NCBI GenBank assembly: GCA_034679345.1
Contig: JAXDAY010000026.1
Coordinates: 1-19,701 of the forward strand
Direction: 5' to 3'
DNA from: JAXDAY01 sp034679345
GTDB taxonomy: Bacteria; Eisenbacteria; RBG-16-71-46; CAIMUX01; VGJL01
Length of the DNA stretch: 19,701 nucleotides
Every line of letters starts with the position of its first letter. Positions within the stretch are counted from its first letter, which is position 1. The notes under the pieces were generated by a model. It did not search any database and was not told where the DNA came from. It worked only from the letters and a program-made list of their open reading frames with translations. Positions 1 through 7,791 of this stretch are shown here, in pieces. Made by a program: the position numbers and the translations under genes.

Positions 1-1
1 C

Positions 2-85
2 AAGGCGATCGAGAGCAAACTCGACCGAATCAGCACCCTGGCAAGTCGAGGAGGGGTCGGTCGGGTTACATCTCAAACGGCTTGA
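2..85 (+). CDS. possible C-terminal end of an unidentified protein (partial)
   Basis: An open frame enters from the left edge and stops at a TGA. The first half (KAIESKLDRISTL) reads like an amphipathic helix with GC-rich third positions. The last dozen residues are low in GC3 and look less like coding sequence. There are too few residues to assign a family. A competing reading on the minus strand ends at a TAA at 66-68 with the residues KKVTRVGIIKPFEM, but it has no ATG and no convincing start. I cannot decide between them. The rest of 86-228 shows no gene, no clear terminator with a T-run, and no repeat. Confidence 0.25.
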   Translation, partial: KAIESKLDRISTLASRGGVGRVTSQTA

Positions 86-228
86 TGATACCCACGCGGG
101 TTACCTTCTTAGATGGCTTGACAGGGGCCCCGCCGTGAGCGGGCGGCGATTCCGCGGAAGCCGCTGAATTCGCCCTTTGGATTGGCCGGAATCGATGGGC
201 GGTCGTGCGGCCGCGCGAGGGGGGATGC

Positions 229-2166
229 CTAGGCGGCGGGGGAGGGCCCCGCCGAATCGCTGAGACGGGGACCCGCGACGCGAAGATCTCCTCGCCTCTC
301 CGTCCACCGCTGACGGTCGAAGTACTCGAGGAGGGGCACGGCCTGTTTGCGCGAGATTGCGAGCGCGTCCTTCAGGACCGCGACGCTCATCTCCGAGCCG
401 CGCGCGAAGATCTCCCGTAGCTTGGAGCGCATCTCCTCGATCCGGGGGGAGGGGTAGATCAGATCCGGCGGAATCCTCGTGAGCTCTCCCTCGGCGATCA
501 GGAGATTCAAGAGCTCCTCGAGATCCCGCTGCGGGCCGATCGCATCGGCGAGCTCCTTGAAGCTCGGCGCGGCGAATCCGCGAGCATCGAGATCGGCGCG
601 GACCCTCTCGCGCAATTGCTGGAGAGCGGGTGGCAGCACGATCCGGGCTTCGCCGAGCCGGAGTCGATCGCCCCTCACGTGCAGCTCGCCGGCTGCCTGA
701 CGCTCCTGGATCCAGCTCTCCACGACCTCGGGATGCACGCGCTTCTCGAGGCGGCTCTTCACCTCGCTCTTGAGGATCCCCCACTGGAGCGGGTTTCTCT
801 TCTGATGCTCCTCGAGCAGCGCGGCCATCTCCATCCCGGCCGCATCCATCGATTCGCGCGCGACGAGGATTCCGCGCCCGAGCCGGCGCGCGCCGCCCTG
901 ATCCAGGATCGAGCCGACGGCGGCAGCGACTTCCGCCGCAGGCTGCCCGAGTCGCCCGGCGAGCTCCGACTCGGCGAATCCGCGCATTCCGGCTTGGACG
1001 ATCGCGCCGAGTACTCGCTCCTCGATCGATCCCTCGGCCGCCAGACGCAGCGCCGCGAGGTCTCCGTCACGGAACCGCCTGCGATGGTGCCCGGAGACAT
1101 CGACGATGACACCGCCTCCGAGCGTCCGCATCGGGGAGAAGGATCGCAGCACGAAGCGATCCCCCCGTTCCGCCGGGACGCTGGCCTCCAGCCGGATCTC
1201 GACGAAGCCCTCCGATCCGGGCGGGATCTCCTCCGCGTCGAGGGGAACGGCACGACCGATCACCTCGCTGGCGCCGAGGTGAAAGCGGACGCGCAACCGG
1301 TTCTTGATCGCGTAGGGGCTGTTCTGGACGCACCGCATCCGCGCTTGCAGGAGATCGGCCATCGGCGGCGCGCTGCCCGCGATCAGCCAGTCGCCGCGCT
1401 CGGAGGCCTCGCGCTCCACCCCATGGATGCTCACCGCAACCCTCTGCCCGGCGATGGCCCTCTCCACGCGCTCGCCGTGGACCTCGAGCGACTTGATCCT
1501 GGAGTCGATCCCCTTCGGCTCGATGCGGATGCGGTCGCCCTCGCGGAGCTCGCCCGCCCACAGGGTGCCGGTGACGACCGTCCCGAAACCCTGCAGCGTG
1601 AATACGCGGTCGATCGGCAAGCGCGTGAACTTCCCTCGAGGGGAGAGATCCGCCCGCGCCACGGCCGCGTCGATCGCGGCGAGCAGCTCCTCCCTGCCTT
1701 CCCCCGTGACCGACGAAACGGGGACGATCGGCGCCTCCGAGAGGCATGTCTGGGCGAGATAGGAGCGGATGTCCTCGATCACGAGATCCCGCCAATCGGG
1801 CTCAACCATGTCGATCTTGGTCACGGCCACGACGCCGTCTCGCGCGCCGAGCAGATCGACGATGTCGAGGTGCTCGCGCGTCTGCGGCATCACCCCCTCG
1901 TCCGCGGCGATCACGAGCAGGATGAGGTCGATGCCGCCGGCCCCCGCGAGCATGTTTCGGATGAATCGCTCGTGGCCCGGGACATCCACCACTCCGCAGC
2001 GGACGCCGGAGGGAGTCGTGAGAGACGCGAAGCCGAGCTCGATGGAGATGCCCCGCTCCTTCTCCTCCTTCAACCGATCGGTGTCGACGCCGGTCAGCAT
2101 CTTGATGAGAAGAGTCTTGCCGTGATCGATGTGGCCGGCCGTCCCGATGATGCAGGCTCTCGTCAT
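229..2166 (-). CDS. selB: selenocysteine-specific translation elongation factor SelB
   Basis: This cytoplasmic GTPase carries Sec-tRNA to the ribosome at UGA codons marked by a SECIS element. All G motifs are visible: GHIDHGKT at residues 11-18, the switch I region RGISIELGFA at 39-48, DVPGHE at 61-66, TKID at 116-119 and SSVTGEG at 151-157. Translation-factor beta-barrel domains follow. From about residue 380 there is a helical region matching the winged-helix repeats that bind SECIS RNA in SelB, which distinguishes it from EF-Tu. The length of 645 residues is normal for the family (E. coli SelB is slightly shorter). The ATG overlaps the murA stop as ATGA, which fixes the start and implies translational coupling. 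The chromosome should therefore encode selenoproteins, SelA, SelD and tRNA-Sec, but none of these is in the window. The last dozen residues (Ser/Pro/Ala) look like a dispensable tail. Confidence 0.97.
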   Translation of the reverse strand: MTRACIIGTAGHIDHGKTLLIKMLTGVDTDRLKEEKERGISIELGFASLTTPSGVRCGVVDVPGHERFIRNMLAGAGGIDLILLVIAADEGVMPQTREHLDIVDLLGARDGVVAVTKIDMVEPDWRDLVIEDIRSYLAQTCLSEAPIVPVSSVTGEGREELLAAIDAAVARADLSPRGKFTRLPIDRVFTLQGFGTVVTGTLWAGELREGDRIRIEPKGIDSRIKSLEVHGERVERAIAGQRVAVSIHGVEREASERGDWLIAGSAPPMADLLQARMRCVQNSPYAIKNRLRVRFHLGASEVIGRAVPLDAEEIPPGSEGFVEIRLEASVPAERGDRFVLRSFSPMRTLGGGVIVDVSGHHRRRFRDGDLAALRLAAEGSIEERVLGAIVQAGMRGFAESELAGRLGQPAAEVAAAVGSILDQGGARRLGRGILVARESMDAAGMEMAALLEEHQKRNPLQWGILKSEVKSRLEKRVHPEVVESWIQERQAAGELHVRGDRLRLGEARIVLPPALQQLRERVRADLDARGFAAPSFKELADAIGPQRDLEELLNLLIAEGELTRIPPDLIYPSPRIEEMRSKLREIFARGSEMSVAVLKDALAISRKQAVPLLEYFDRQRWTERRGDLRVAGPRLSDSAGPSPAA

Positions 2167-3431
2167 GCGAGCGGATCATCCAGCCGGATCCGGCGGATCT
2201 CGGCGCCCAGGCCGCGGAGCTTCTCCTCGATTCTCTCGTACCCGCGATCGATGTGGTAGACGCGCGAGACCGTCGTCGTCCCCGATGCCACGAGTCCCGC
2301 GAGGATGAGCGCCGAGGATGCCCGGATGTCCGTCGACATCACGCGGGTGCCCTGCAGATGCTCGACGCCGCGCACAGTCGCCACGTTTCCCTGCAGCGTG
2401 ATCCGCGCGCCCAGCCGCTCCAGCTCCGGCACATGCGTGAACCGATCCGAGTAGATCGTCTCCACGATCACGCCCGTGCCCTGCGCGACGGCGAGCAGGG
2501 CCATGAACTGGGCCTGCAGGTCGGTCGGGAAGCCGGGATAGGTCTCGGTGCGAAGATCGACCGCGCGCAGCGGATCCGTCCGCCGCAGGCGGATCCGATC
2601 GCCGTCGGCCTCGATCTCGCATCCCATCTCGCGCAGACGCAGGAGAACGATGTCGACATGATCGGGCCGGGCGGCGGTGCAGACGATTTCGCCTCCGGCG
2701 ATCGCTCCGGCCGCGAGAAAGGTCCCCGTCTCGATCCGATCGGGGATGTTGTCGAATGCGACGGAGTGGAGCGCGTCGACTCCCTCCACCTCGATCGTCT
2801 TGGTGCCGTGTCCCGAGATTCGCGCGCCCGCGGCGTTCAGGAAATCCGCGAGGGCGACGATGTCGGGCTCGCAGGCCGCGTTCTCGATTCGTGTGATCCC
2901 CCGGGCGAGGCAAGCGGCCATCATCACGTTGCCCGTGGCGCCGACGCTCGAGATGTCGAAGGCGATGCGGGCGCCGGTCAGGCGTTCGGCGCGGGCGACG
3001 ATGTAACCGTGCTCGAGCTCGACCTCGGCGCCCAGGAGCTGCATGCCCTTGATGTGCAAATCGACAGGCCGCGGTCCCCACGCGCATCCTCCCGGCAGGG
3101 AGACCCGGGCCCGCCCGAATCGCGCGAGCAGAGGCCCGAGGACATAGATCGAGGCGCGCATCTGGCGCACGAGATCATAGGGGGCCTCCGTGCTCGTGAC
3201 CTCGCTCGCATCGAGGCTGAGGGAATGATCCTCGTATCCGCCCTTGACGCCGAGCAGGCGCAACAGCTCCAGCAGGGTCAGGATGTCCTTGAGTCGGGGG
3301 ACGTTTCGGATCGTGACCTTGCCCGGGACCAGAAGCGACGCGGCCGCCATCGGCAGCGCGGCGTTCTTTGCGCCGCTGATCCCGACCTCTCCCCGGAGAA
3401 CCCGCCCCCCGACGACCTCGATGGCATCCAT
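2163..3431 (-). CDS. murA: UDP-N-acetylglucosamine 1-carboxyvinyltransferase MurA
   Basis: The enzyme transfers enolpyruvate from PEP to UDP-GlcNAc, the first committed step of peptidoglycan synthesis in the cytoplasm. Counted from the chosen ATG, SGAKNAALP puts Lys22 and Asn23 exactly at their E. coli positions. The catalytic loop has GGCAWGPRPVDLH with Cys116, equivalent to E. coli Cys115. Because this is Cys rather than Asp, fosfomycin sensitivity is expected (inference). A TTG at 3485 would add 18 residues (first residues SEAPGQG). I reject it because the ATG at 3431 has the family's usual N-terminus (MDAIEVVGG) and a strong GGGGGAGG ribosome site 6-7 bases upstream. The rejected start also lies in a candidate -35 box. 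The length of 422 residues is typical. The last bases overlap selB by four. Confidence 0.97.
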   Translation of the reverse strand: MDAIEVVGGRVLRGEVGISGAKNAALPMAAASLLVPGKVTIRNVPRLKDILTLLELLRLLGVKGGYEDHSLSLDASEVTSTEAPYDLVRQMRASIYVLGPLLARFGRARVSLPGGCAWGPRPVDLHIKGMQLLGAEVELEHGYIVARAERLTGARIAFDISSVGATGNVMMAACLARGITRIENAACEPDIVALADFLNAAGARISGHGTKTIEVEGVDALHSVAFDNIPDRIETGTFLAAGAIAGGEIVCTAARPDHVDIVLLRLREMGCEIEADGDRIRLRRTDPLRAVDLRTETYPGFPTDLQAQFMALLAVAQGTGVIVETIYSDRFTHVPELERLGARITLQGNVATVRGVEHLQGTRVMSTDIRASSALILAGLVASGTTTVSRVYHIDRGYERIEEKLRGLGAEIRRIRLDDPLA

Positions 3432-3456
3432 GCGTCCCTCCCCCTTCGCCGGGGGG

Positions 3457-3485
3457 ACGATACCTTGCCCCGGGGCTTCGGACAA
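3457..3485 (-). promoter_or_regulatory. candidate sigma70 promoter of murA-selB
   Basis: On the minus strand TTGTCC (3480-3485) and TATCGT (3457-3462) are separated by exactly 17 bases, and each matches the consensus at four of six positions. Transcription would begin near 3450, leaving a leader of about 20 bases that includes the murA ribosome site. It lies in the 69-bp gap after the phosphatase stop codon. Confidence 0.45.
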
Positions 3486-3500
3486 CAGCGGCGCGGGCGA

Positions 3501-4637
3501 TCACGGAATGATGACGATGCGACCGGCAGTCCGCGAACCCGCGGAATAGAAATAAACGCCGGCGGCGCCCGCCGTCCAACTCCAATCGCGGTCAGAGGCG
3601 CAGCTGCCTCGAGCGATGCGGCGCCCGAGCAGATCGTAGATCGCGAGGTCGAGCGGCCCGTCCTCCCCGTCGATGCGGAACCGCACGATCCTCCCGGCCG
3701 CCGTCACGCGCAGGCTTCCGGGCTGGTCGATCGCGGGGACCGAGGCGGGATTCGCGAGCAGCTCGGAGAGGAGCCGGCCGCCGGCAAAGGGAGTGGGAAT
3801 GCCGAGGACCGAGCCGAGCGTCCTGCAGAGGTCGGTCTGCTGGCATGCAATCCAGGAGACGAATCCCTCGCGGAAGTCGGGGCCGAGCGCGAGCAGCGGG
3901 ATCCGCCGGCAGCCCGGGCAGCCGTCGCCGTGTTCCGACCAGTCGCCGTACCCGTCGCTGTGACGGCCGTGATCCCCCGTCACGATCATGTTGGTTCGCC
4001 CGGCGTAGACCGGGTCGGACTCGATCGCCTCCCAGATCGCGGCAACCAGGGAGTCGGCGGTGCGGATGGTGCTGATGTAATCGTTCCAGACCCCCGTGTG
4101 ACCGCCCATGTCGATTCCGCCCAGGTTCAACATCGAGACCACGGGCGCGTTCGCGGCCATATCGGCAAGGAACAGGCTCGTCGTGACCTCATCGTCCCAG
4201 GTCGGTCCGATCAGACGGGCGCTGTCCGCCGATCCGTACCCCGTCCAGGTGCCATAGGACATGCAGCGGATCTTGCGTTTCGTGGTCGGGATGACCGTCG
4301 CTGTCTCGGGCGCGCCGGTCTGATCGCGGTAGTACTCCCATAGCAGCGGAAAGATCGGGCGGACCGAGCCATCGTCGGGCAAGTTCTGGTACCGGCCGGA
4401 TCCGATGGCCGCGTGTCCCGGAATCGTCAAGGTCGCGCCGTTGTTGCTGCAGTCGCGGGCGAGGGCCCCTTGAGGCGCGAGATCGAATCCCATCCTGGGG
4501 ATGTACGTGAATTCGGGATCGTCGAATCCTTCGGTGGATCGCAAGCCGTCAAGGACGACGATCACGGCGCGTTCGGCGCCTGCGGCTGGCTGGCCGAGCA
4601 GGGCGATGATGAGCGCGGTGCAAGACGCCTTGAGCAT
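3501..4637 (-). CDS. secreted alkaline-phosphatase-superfamily protein (phosphodiesterase/phosphatase) with FlgD/T9SS-like C-terminal domain
   Basis: The two-metal alkaline phosphatase/type I phosphodiesterase fold is indicated by Asp30 (VVLDGL), Thr71 as likely nucleophile (TLTIPGH), Asp176 and His180 (GGIDMGGH), Asp222-His223 (TGDHGRH) and His236. Residues 1-21 form a signal peptide with a short hydrophobic core ending Ala-Gly-Ala. Residues about 305-378 form a small beta-rich module with LAIYDLLGRRIARG and a C-terminal GVYFYSAGSRTAGRIVIIP. This resembles the FlgD-like/type A sorting domains seen on type IX secretion cargo, so export to the cell surface or medium is likely. An upstream in-frame ATG at 4676 would add 13 basic residues and overlaps a TATAAT box, so I use the ATG at 4637, which has GAGGGA upstream. 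The substrate is unknown; a sulfatase or nucleotide pyrophosphatase role is also possible. The context ahead of murA does not establish a cell-wall role. Confidence 0.85.
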   Translation of the reverse strand: MLKASCTALIIALLGQPAAGAERAVIVVLDGLRSTEGFDDPEFTYIPRMGFDLAPQGALARDCSNNGATLTIPGHAAIGSGRYQNLPDDGSVRPIFPLLWEYYRDQTGAPETATVIPTTKRKIRCMSYGTWTGYGSADSARLIGPTWDDEVTTSLFLADMAANAPVVSMLNLGGIDMGGHTGVWNDYISTIRTADSLVAAIWEAIESDPVYAGRTNMIVTGDHGRHSDGYGDWSEHGDGCPGCRRIPLLALGPDFREGFVSWIACQQTDLCRTLGSVLGIPTPFAGGRLLSELLANPASVPAIDQPGSLRVTAAGRIVRFRIDGEDGPLDLAIYDLLGRRIARGSCASDRDWSWTAGAAGVYFYSAGSRTAGRIVIIP

Positions 4638-4674
4638 GGATGGCTTCCCTCGACGGCCGGGCCGTTGGGCAACC

Positions 4675-4680
4675 ATTATA
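4675..4680 (-). promoter_or_regulatory. -10 box (TATAAT) of a candidate promoter for the phosphatase gene
   Basis: A perfect TATAAT reads on the minus strand in the 61-bp gap after the NFACT stop codon. It is about 38 bases ahead of the phosphatase ATG, leaving room for a short leader with the GAGGGA ribosome site. The -35 position (TCTGAG at a 17-bp spacing) is poor, so it may need an activator or be fortuitous. Confidence 0.4.
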
Positions 4681-4698
4681 CCTCATCTCGACGGGAGC

Positions 4699-6420
4699 TC
4701 AGACCTCGTCATCATCGTCGCCCCAAGGAATGGGATCTCCCTCGGGAGGGGCCTTGGGAGCGACCATGATCATCTTCTCGCGGGTGACCAGGGCGAGGCC
4801 CGGCGGACCCTTGCGGGGCCGGCGGACATACTTCCTCAGCGTATAGATCACGGGCGACTTCTTCGAGGTTCGCGCCTTGCTGAAGTAGGCGGCGATCGCC
4901 GCCGCCTCCTCGATCGTGCGCGCGCTCGGATTGTCCTTGCGGCCCTCGCGGCGAAGCACGACATGGCTTCCCGGACATCCGTGAGCATGGAACCAGTAGT
5001 CATCGGGCCGGGCGAGGTGATGGGTGAGGTGATCGTTCTCCTCGTTGGATCGTCCGACGAGGAGGGTCCACCCCTCGCGCGTCTTGTAGGTCCTCGGATG
5101 GAACCGCTCGACGTCGTCTCGACGGCGAGCGGCGGCCGGACGCGCGGGAGCCTGCGGGTCCCGCTTTGCCGCGGGCTTCCTCCTCGCGAACGGTCCGAGC
5201 GCCTCGGCGAGACGATCCTCCCCACGCTCCGCCGCCCTGGGATTCTCCCCGACGCGCACGCGCAGCGCCGACAGGCGCGCGATCGCCTGCTCGACGGCGG
5301 CAAGCCGCCTGCGCCGAAGAGGCTCGCCCCTCTCGAGCCGTCGGGCCCGCCGGAAGAGCGCATCGGCATTGGCGGCGGCCGCCAGGCGCGGGTCGAGGGG
5401 GATCTCGATCGCCTCGCCGCCGCGGGGATCCGGCGCGCGAAAGCTCGAGGCTCCCCGGGGTATCTCGTTTAGATGGATCAGCAGGATCTCCGCCATTCGG
5501 CGCATTCCGGGCCCGCGCGCGGCCTCGCCGCTCTCCCGCGACAGCCGATCGTGGAGCCGCATGAGGCGGCGCGCGCCGGCATCGATGCGCCGGAGCATCT
5601 CTCGCGCCGACTCGTCTTCGGTTTCTCCGCGGATCGCGCTCTCGTGGGCCTGCTCGAGCAGGCGGAAGAGCGAGCGCCCATGAGTGGAGCGTGAAGGCTC
5701 GAGGCCGCGCAGGGGAATCGGGCTCACGAACGAACCGTACAAGACGGGCTCGAAGGGGGCGGCCGCGATCTCCCGCAGCGCCGCCGAGAGAGGCTCCGGA
5801 TCCACTCCCGCCCGATGGATCGCCTCTCTCGCGAGGGCGAGGGGGAGATCCGCGAAGCCTCTCGCGAGCGCGCGCCCCGGATCGGCCGCGCCTTCCAGCG
5901 CCGACACCACCTGCTGGCTTCCGGCGCGGGCATAGGACGGCCTGTGGGGCGCCGGGGGCCACTCGTAGCGCCCGCCGCATGTTCTGCGGCGCGCGTGGGA
6001 GCCCGATGGCTCGTTCAGCGTGGCGAGGATCTCGAGGCTTCTCGCGTCGACGATGACGACGTCGGGACTTCCGCCGAGCCACTCGATGACGGTCCAGCAC
6101 GATGACTCCGTCTCTCCCGCCGATGCGAGGAGCAGTCGGAGGAGGGGGCCGCCCCGCGGGCGATCGACGCCGATGATCCAGCGCCCCGCGAGGATGCCCC
6201 GGAACGCTTCCGGCGCTTCCCGAGCCGGGAGGGGGCGAGCGAGGTAGATCGAGGCCCGCTGAGGGCGCAGGTCGACGCAGAGCCTCGCCCGATCGCCCTG
6301 TCTTTCCAGCAGCCACTCGATCCGGTCCGCGCCCGGGCTCGTCGCAGCGAGGACTCGAGCCCTCGGGGAGAGCTCAGCGGCGAGCTCGATCGCGCAAGCC
6401 TCGAGGAGTCTCGTTTCCAT
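4699..6420 (-). CDS. rqcH: NFACT family protein (RqcH / Rqc2-like ribosome quality control factor)
   Basis: NFACT proteins bind the large ribosomal subunit carrying stalled nascent chain-tRNA and, in RqcH, recruit Ala-tRNA to add alanine tails. The C-terminal NFACT-R domain is clear at about residues 445-555. It includes GWTLLVGRSNEENDHLTHHLA, DDYWFHAHGCPGSHVVLR, an EEAAAIAAYFSKAR helix and VIYTLRKYVRRP. The central part (about 240-400) is helical and Arg/Glu-rich, as expected for the coiled-coil arms. The N-terminal NFACT-N domain is divergent, but Asp86-Arg87 (GVDRP) sits where RqcH has its conserved Asp-Arg pair. The open frame extends upstream to 6651, but those 77 residues are Arg/Pro/Gly-rich and start at a non-ATG. 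The ATG at 6420 (METRLLEACA) matches the family start, giving 573 residues. There is an Ala/Pro/Arg linker at about 410-435 and an acidic tail (WGDDDDEV). The alanine-tailing activity is inferred. Confidence 0.9.
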   Translation of the reverse strand: METRLLEACAIELAAELSPRARVLAATSPGADRIEWLLERQGDRARLCVDLRPQRASIYLARPLPAREAPEAFRGILAGRWIIGVDRPRGGPLLRLLLASAGETESSCWTVIEWLGGSPDVVIVDARSLEILATLNEPSGSHARRRTCGGRYEWPPAPHRPSYARAGSQQVVSALEGAADPGRALARGFADLPLALAREAIHRAGVDPEPLSAALREIAAAPFEPVLYGSFVSPIPLRGLEPSRSTHGRSLFRLLEQAHESAIRGETEDESAREMLRRIDAGARRLMRLHDRLSRESGEAARGPGMRRMAEILLIHLNEIPRGASSFRAPDPRGGEAIEIPLDPRLAAAANADALFRRARRLERGEPLRRRRLAAVEQAIARLSALRVRVGENPRAAERGEDRLAEALGPFARRKPAAKRDPQAPARPAAARRRDDVERFHPRTYKTREGWTLLVGRSNEENDHLTHHLARPDDYWFHAHGCPGSHVVLRREGRKDNPSARTIEEAAAIAAYFSKARTSKKSPVIYTLRKYVRRPRKGPPGLALVTREKMIMVAPKAPPEGDPIPWGDDDDEV

Positions 6421-6507
6421 GTCGGTCCATCGCTTTCTGGCGCCGGCGCCGGGCAGGCGCCGCCCGCGCGGCGGCGCGACTCCGCATCCTCGATCGCCAA
6501 CTTCCGG

Positions 6508-6536
6508 ATGGTAGCCTCCCTCAAGGCAAATCGAAA
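6508..6536 (-). promoter_or_regulatory. weak candidate promoter for the NFACT gene
   Basis: On the minus strand TTTCGA (6531-6536) and TACCAT (6508-6513) are 17 bases apart, with three and four consensus matches. Transcription would start about 80 bases ahead of the NFACT ATG. The support is positional only. Confidence 0.25.
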
Positions 6537-6800
6537 GGCGGGCGAGGCCGGGAGGGCGGCAACGCCCGCCGGCGGGAGGTCGGAGCGGCCGGCTCCGCGC
6601 GCCGCATTCCCCGAGATGGATCCTGCGATTGCGCGAATCACAAATCCGCATCCGATCCTCTCCGCAATCGGAGGAATCGATCCAAACGGCCGCGGGCGGG
6701 CGCGAATCTCGTGGCGTTCGAACGCCGCATCACTGTCACGCGCGGTGCTCGCGCCCCCCCTGCGGACGATATGATCATGCGCGAGGGGGGGTGACAGGCG

Positions 6801-6829
6801 TTGACGCTGCCTTCGCGTGGACGAAGATT
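6801..6829 (+). promoter_or_regulatory. candidate promoter of the yicC-gmk-coaBC operon
   Basis: TTGACG (6801-6806), five of six to consensus, is followed after 17 bases by AAGATT (6824-6829), only three of six. It is the best -35 element in the 473-bp divergent region, and transcription would start near 6836, just before an inverted repeat. The rest of 6421-6893 holds no credible gene on either strand. Confidence 0.35.
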
Positions 6830-6842
6830 TCATGTTCATTGC

Positions 6843-6862
6843 ATCCCGGGGGCGCCCGGGAT
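6843..6862. repeat. perfect 8-bp inverted repeat upstream of yicC
   Basis: ATCCCGGG, a GGCG spacer and CCCGGGAT form a perfect palindrome with arms at 6843-6850 and 6855-6862. It ends 18 bases before the yicC ribosome site (GGGAGG, 6881-6886). In RNA this would be a very stable GC hairpin in the leader; in DNA it could be an operator. No T-run follows, so it is not an intrinsic terminator. Confidence 0.6.
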
Positions 6863-6893
6863 ATCCTGACCGCCCAACCCGGGAGGCTTGCGA

Positions 6894-7778
6894 ATGCTGC
6901 TCAGTATGACCGGCTACGGTCGCGCCGAGGGACGCGATGGCGGCCGCGCGGTTTCCGTCGAGATACGCACCGTAAATCACCGCTTTGCCGAGATCTCGAT
7001 CCGGCTCCCCAAGAGCTTGGGATTGCTCGAGAACCGGGTCCGTGATCGCATCCAGGAGAAGCTCTCCCGCGGCAAGATCAACGTGGCGATCACGATGGAT
7101 GGGGAAGAAGGCGAGATCGGGGAGCTCAAGATCGACGAGGGGGTCGCCCGGCGCTACGCATCCCTGCTGCGCGATCTCAAGGAGCGGCTGCACCTCAAAG
7201 GCGATCTGGAGCTCTCGACGTTCGTCACGCTTCCCGATGTGATCACTTTCGAGAAGAACGAGCTGGACGAAGATGCCGCCTGGCGCCTGGTCGCGCCTCC
7301 CCTCTCAGCGGCCATCGAGGATCTGCTGCGGATGAAACGCCGCGAGGGAGAGATCCTCGGCCGGGATCTCGGCGGGAGAGTCGAGAGGATACTCGACTCG
7401 CTGGGCAAGATCGAGACGCGTGTGCCGCTCATGGTCGACGCTGTCCGGGTCCGCCTGAGGGAACGCCTGAAGGAGCTGCTCCAGGACAACGACGCGGAGT
7501 ACCAGCGCCAGCGGCTGGAGGCGGAGATCGTCCTGTTCGCGGACCGAACCGACTCGACGGAGGAATGCGTGCGGCTCCGGGCGCACTGCCAGCAGTTTCT
7601 CGAGCTGATGCGCGCTCCCGAACCGGCCGGCCGGAAGCTCAACTTCCTCTTGCAGGAGATGAACCGGGAGGCGAACACCATCGGGTCGAAGTCGTCCGAT
7701 GTGGAGATCGCCCGCGAGGTCATCACGATCAAGGAAGAGGCGGAACGACTGCGGGAGCAGGTGGCGAACATCGAGTGA
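6894..7778 (+). CDS. yicC: YicC/YloC family endoribonuclease
   Basis: This is a 294-residue protein with the YicC family signatures at both ends. The N-terminus is MLLSMTGYGRAEG with VEIRTVNHRF shortly after. The C-terminal DUF1732 part carries KLNFLLQEMNREANTIGSK, then EIAREVITIKEEAERLREQV and a final NIE. Characterised members are oligomeric endoribonucleases, and E. coli YicC has been linked to small-RNA turnover; the role here is inferred from the family. The acidic stretch DSTEECVRLRAH corresponds to the conserved EE-containing motif before the last domain. The ATG at 6894 is chosen because GGGAGG lies seven bases upstream; an in-frame TTG at 6888 is too close to that site. It is the first gene of an eight-gene run, and gmk follows 13 bases after its stop, the usual pairing in many phyla. 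Confidence 0.95.
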   Translation: MLLSMTGYGRAEGRDGGRAVSVEIRTVNHRFAEISIRLPKSLGLLENRVRDRIQEKLSRGKINVAITMDGEEGEIGELKIDEGVARRYASLLRDLKERLHLKGDLELSTFVTLPDVITFEKNELDEDAAWRLVAPPLSAAIEDLLRMKRREGEILGRDLGGRVERILDSLGKIETRVPLMVDAVRVRLRERLKELLQDNDAEYQRQRLEAEIVLFADRTDSTEECVRLRAHCQQFLELMRAPEPAGRKLNFLLQEMNREANTIGSKSSDVEIAREVITIKEEAERLREQVANIE

Positions 7779-7791
7779 GGCGGGAATCTCC

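Noticed and set aside
616..2259. 547-residue open frame on the plus strand opposite selB
   Set aside because: Antisense of a clear selB; composition is Arg/Asp/His/Gly-rich with no motif, as expected from high-GC shadow frames.
2253..4343. 696-residue open frame opposite murA and the phosphatase
   Set aside because: It spans two genuine genes and their intergenic gap on the other strand and shows no domain signature.
6421..6651. N-terminal extension of the NFACT protein
   Set aside because: Those 77 residues are Arg/Pro/Gly-rich, have no family counterpart and begin at a non-ATG codon; the ATG at 6420 fits the family.
6748..6785. CTCGCGC / GCGCGAG inverted repeat flanking C and G runs and an ATGATCAT palindrome
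   Set aside because: Seven-base arms with a 24-base loop in GC-rich sequence are expected by chance; no gene or T-run is associated.
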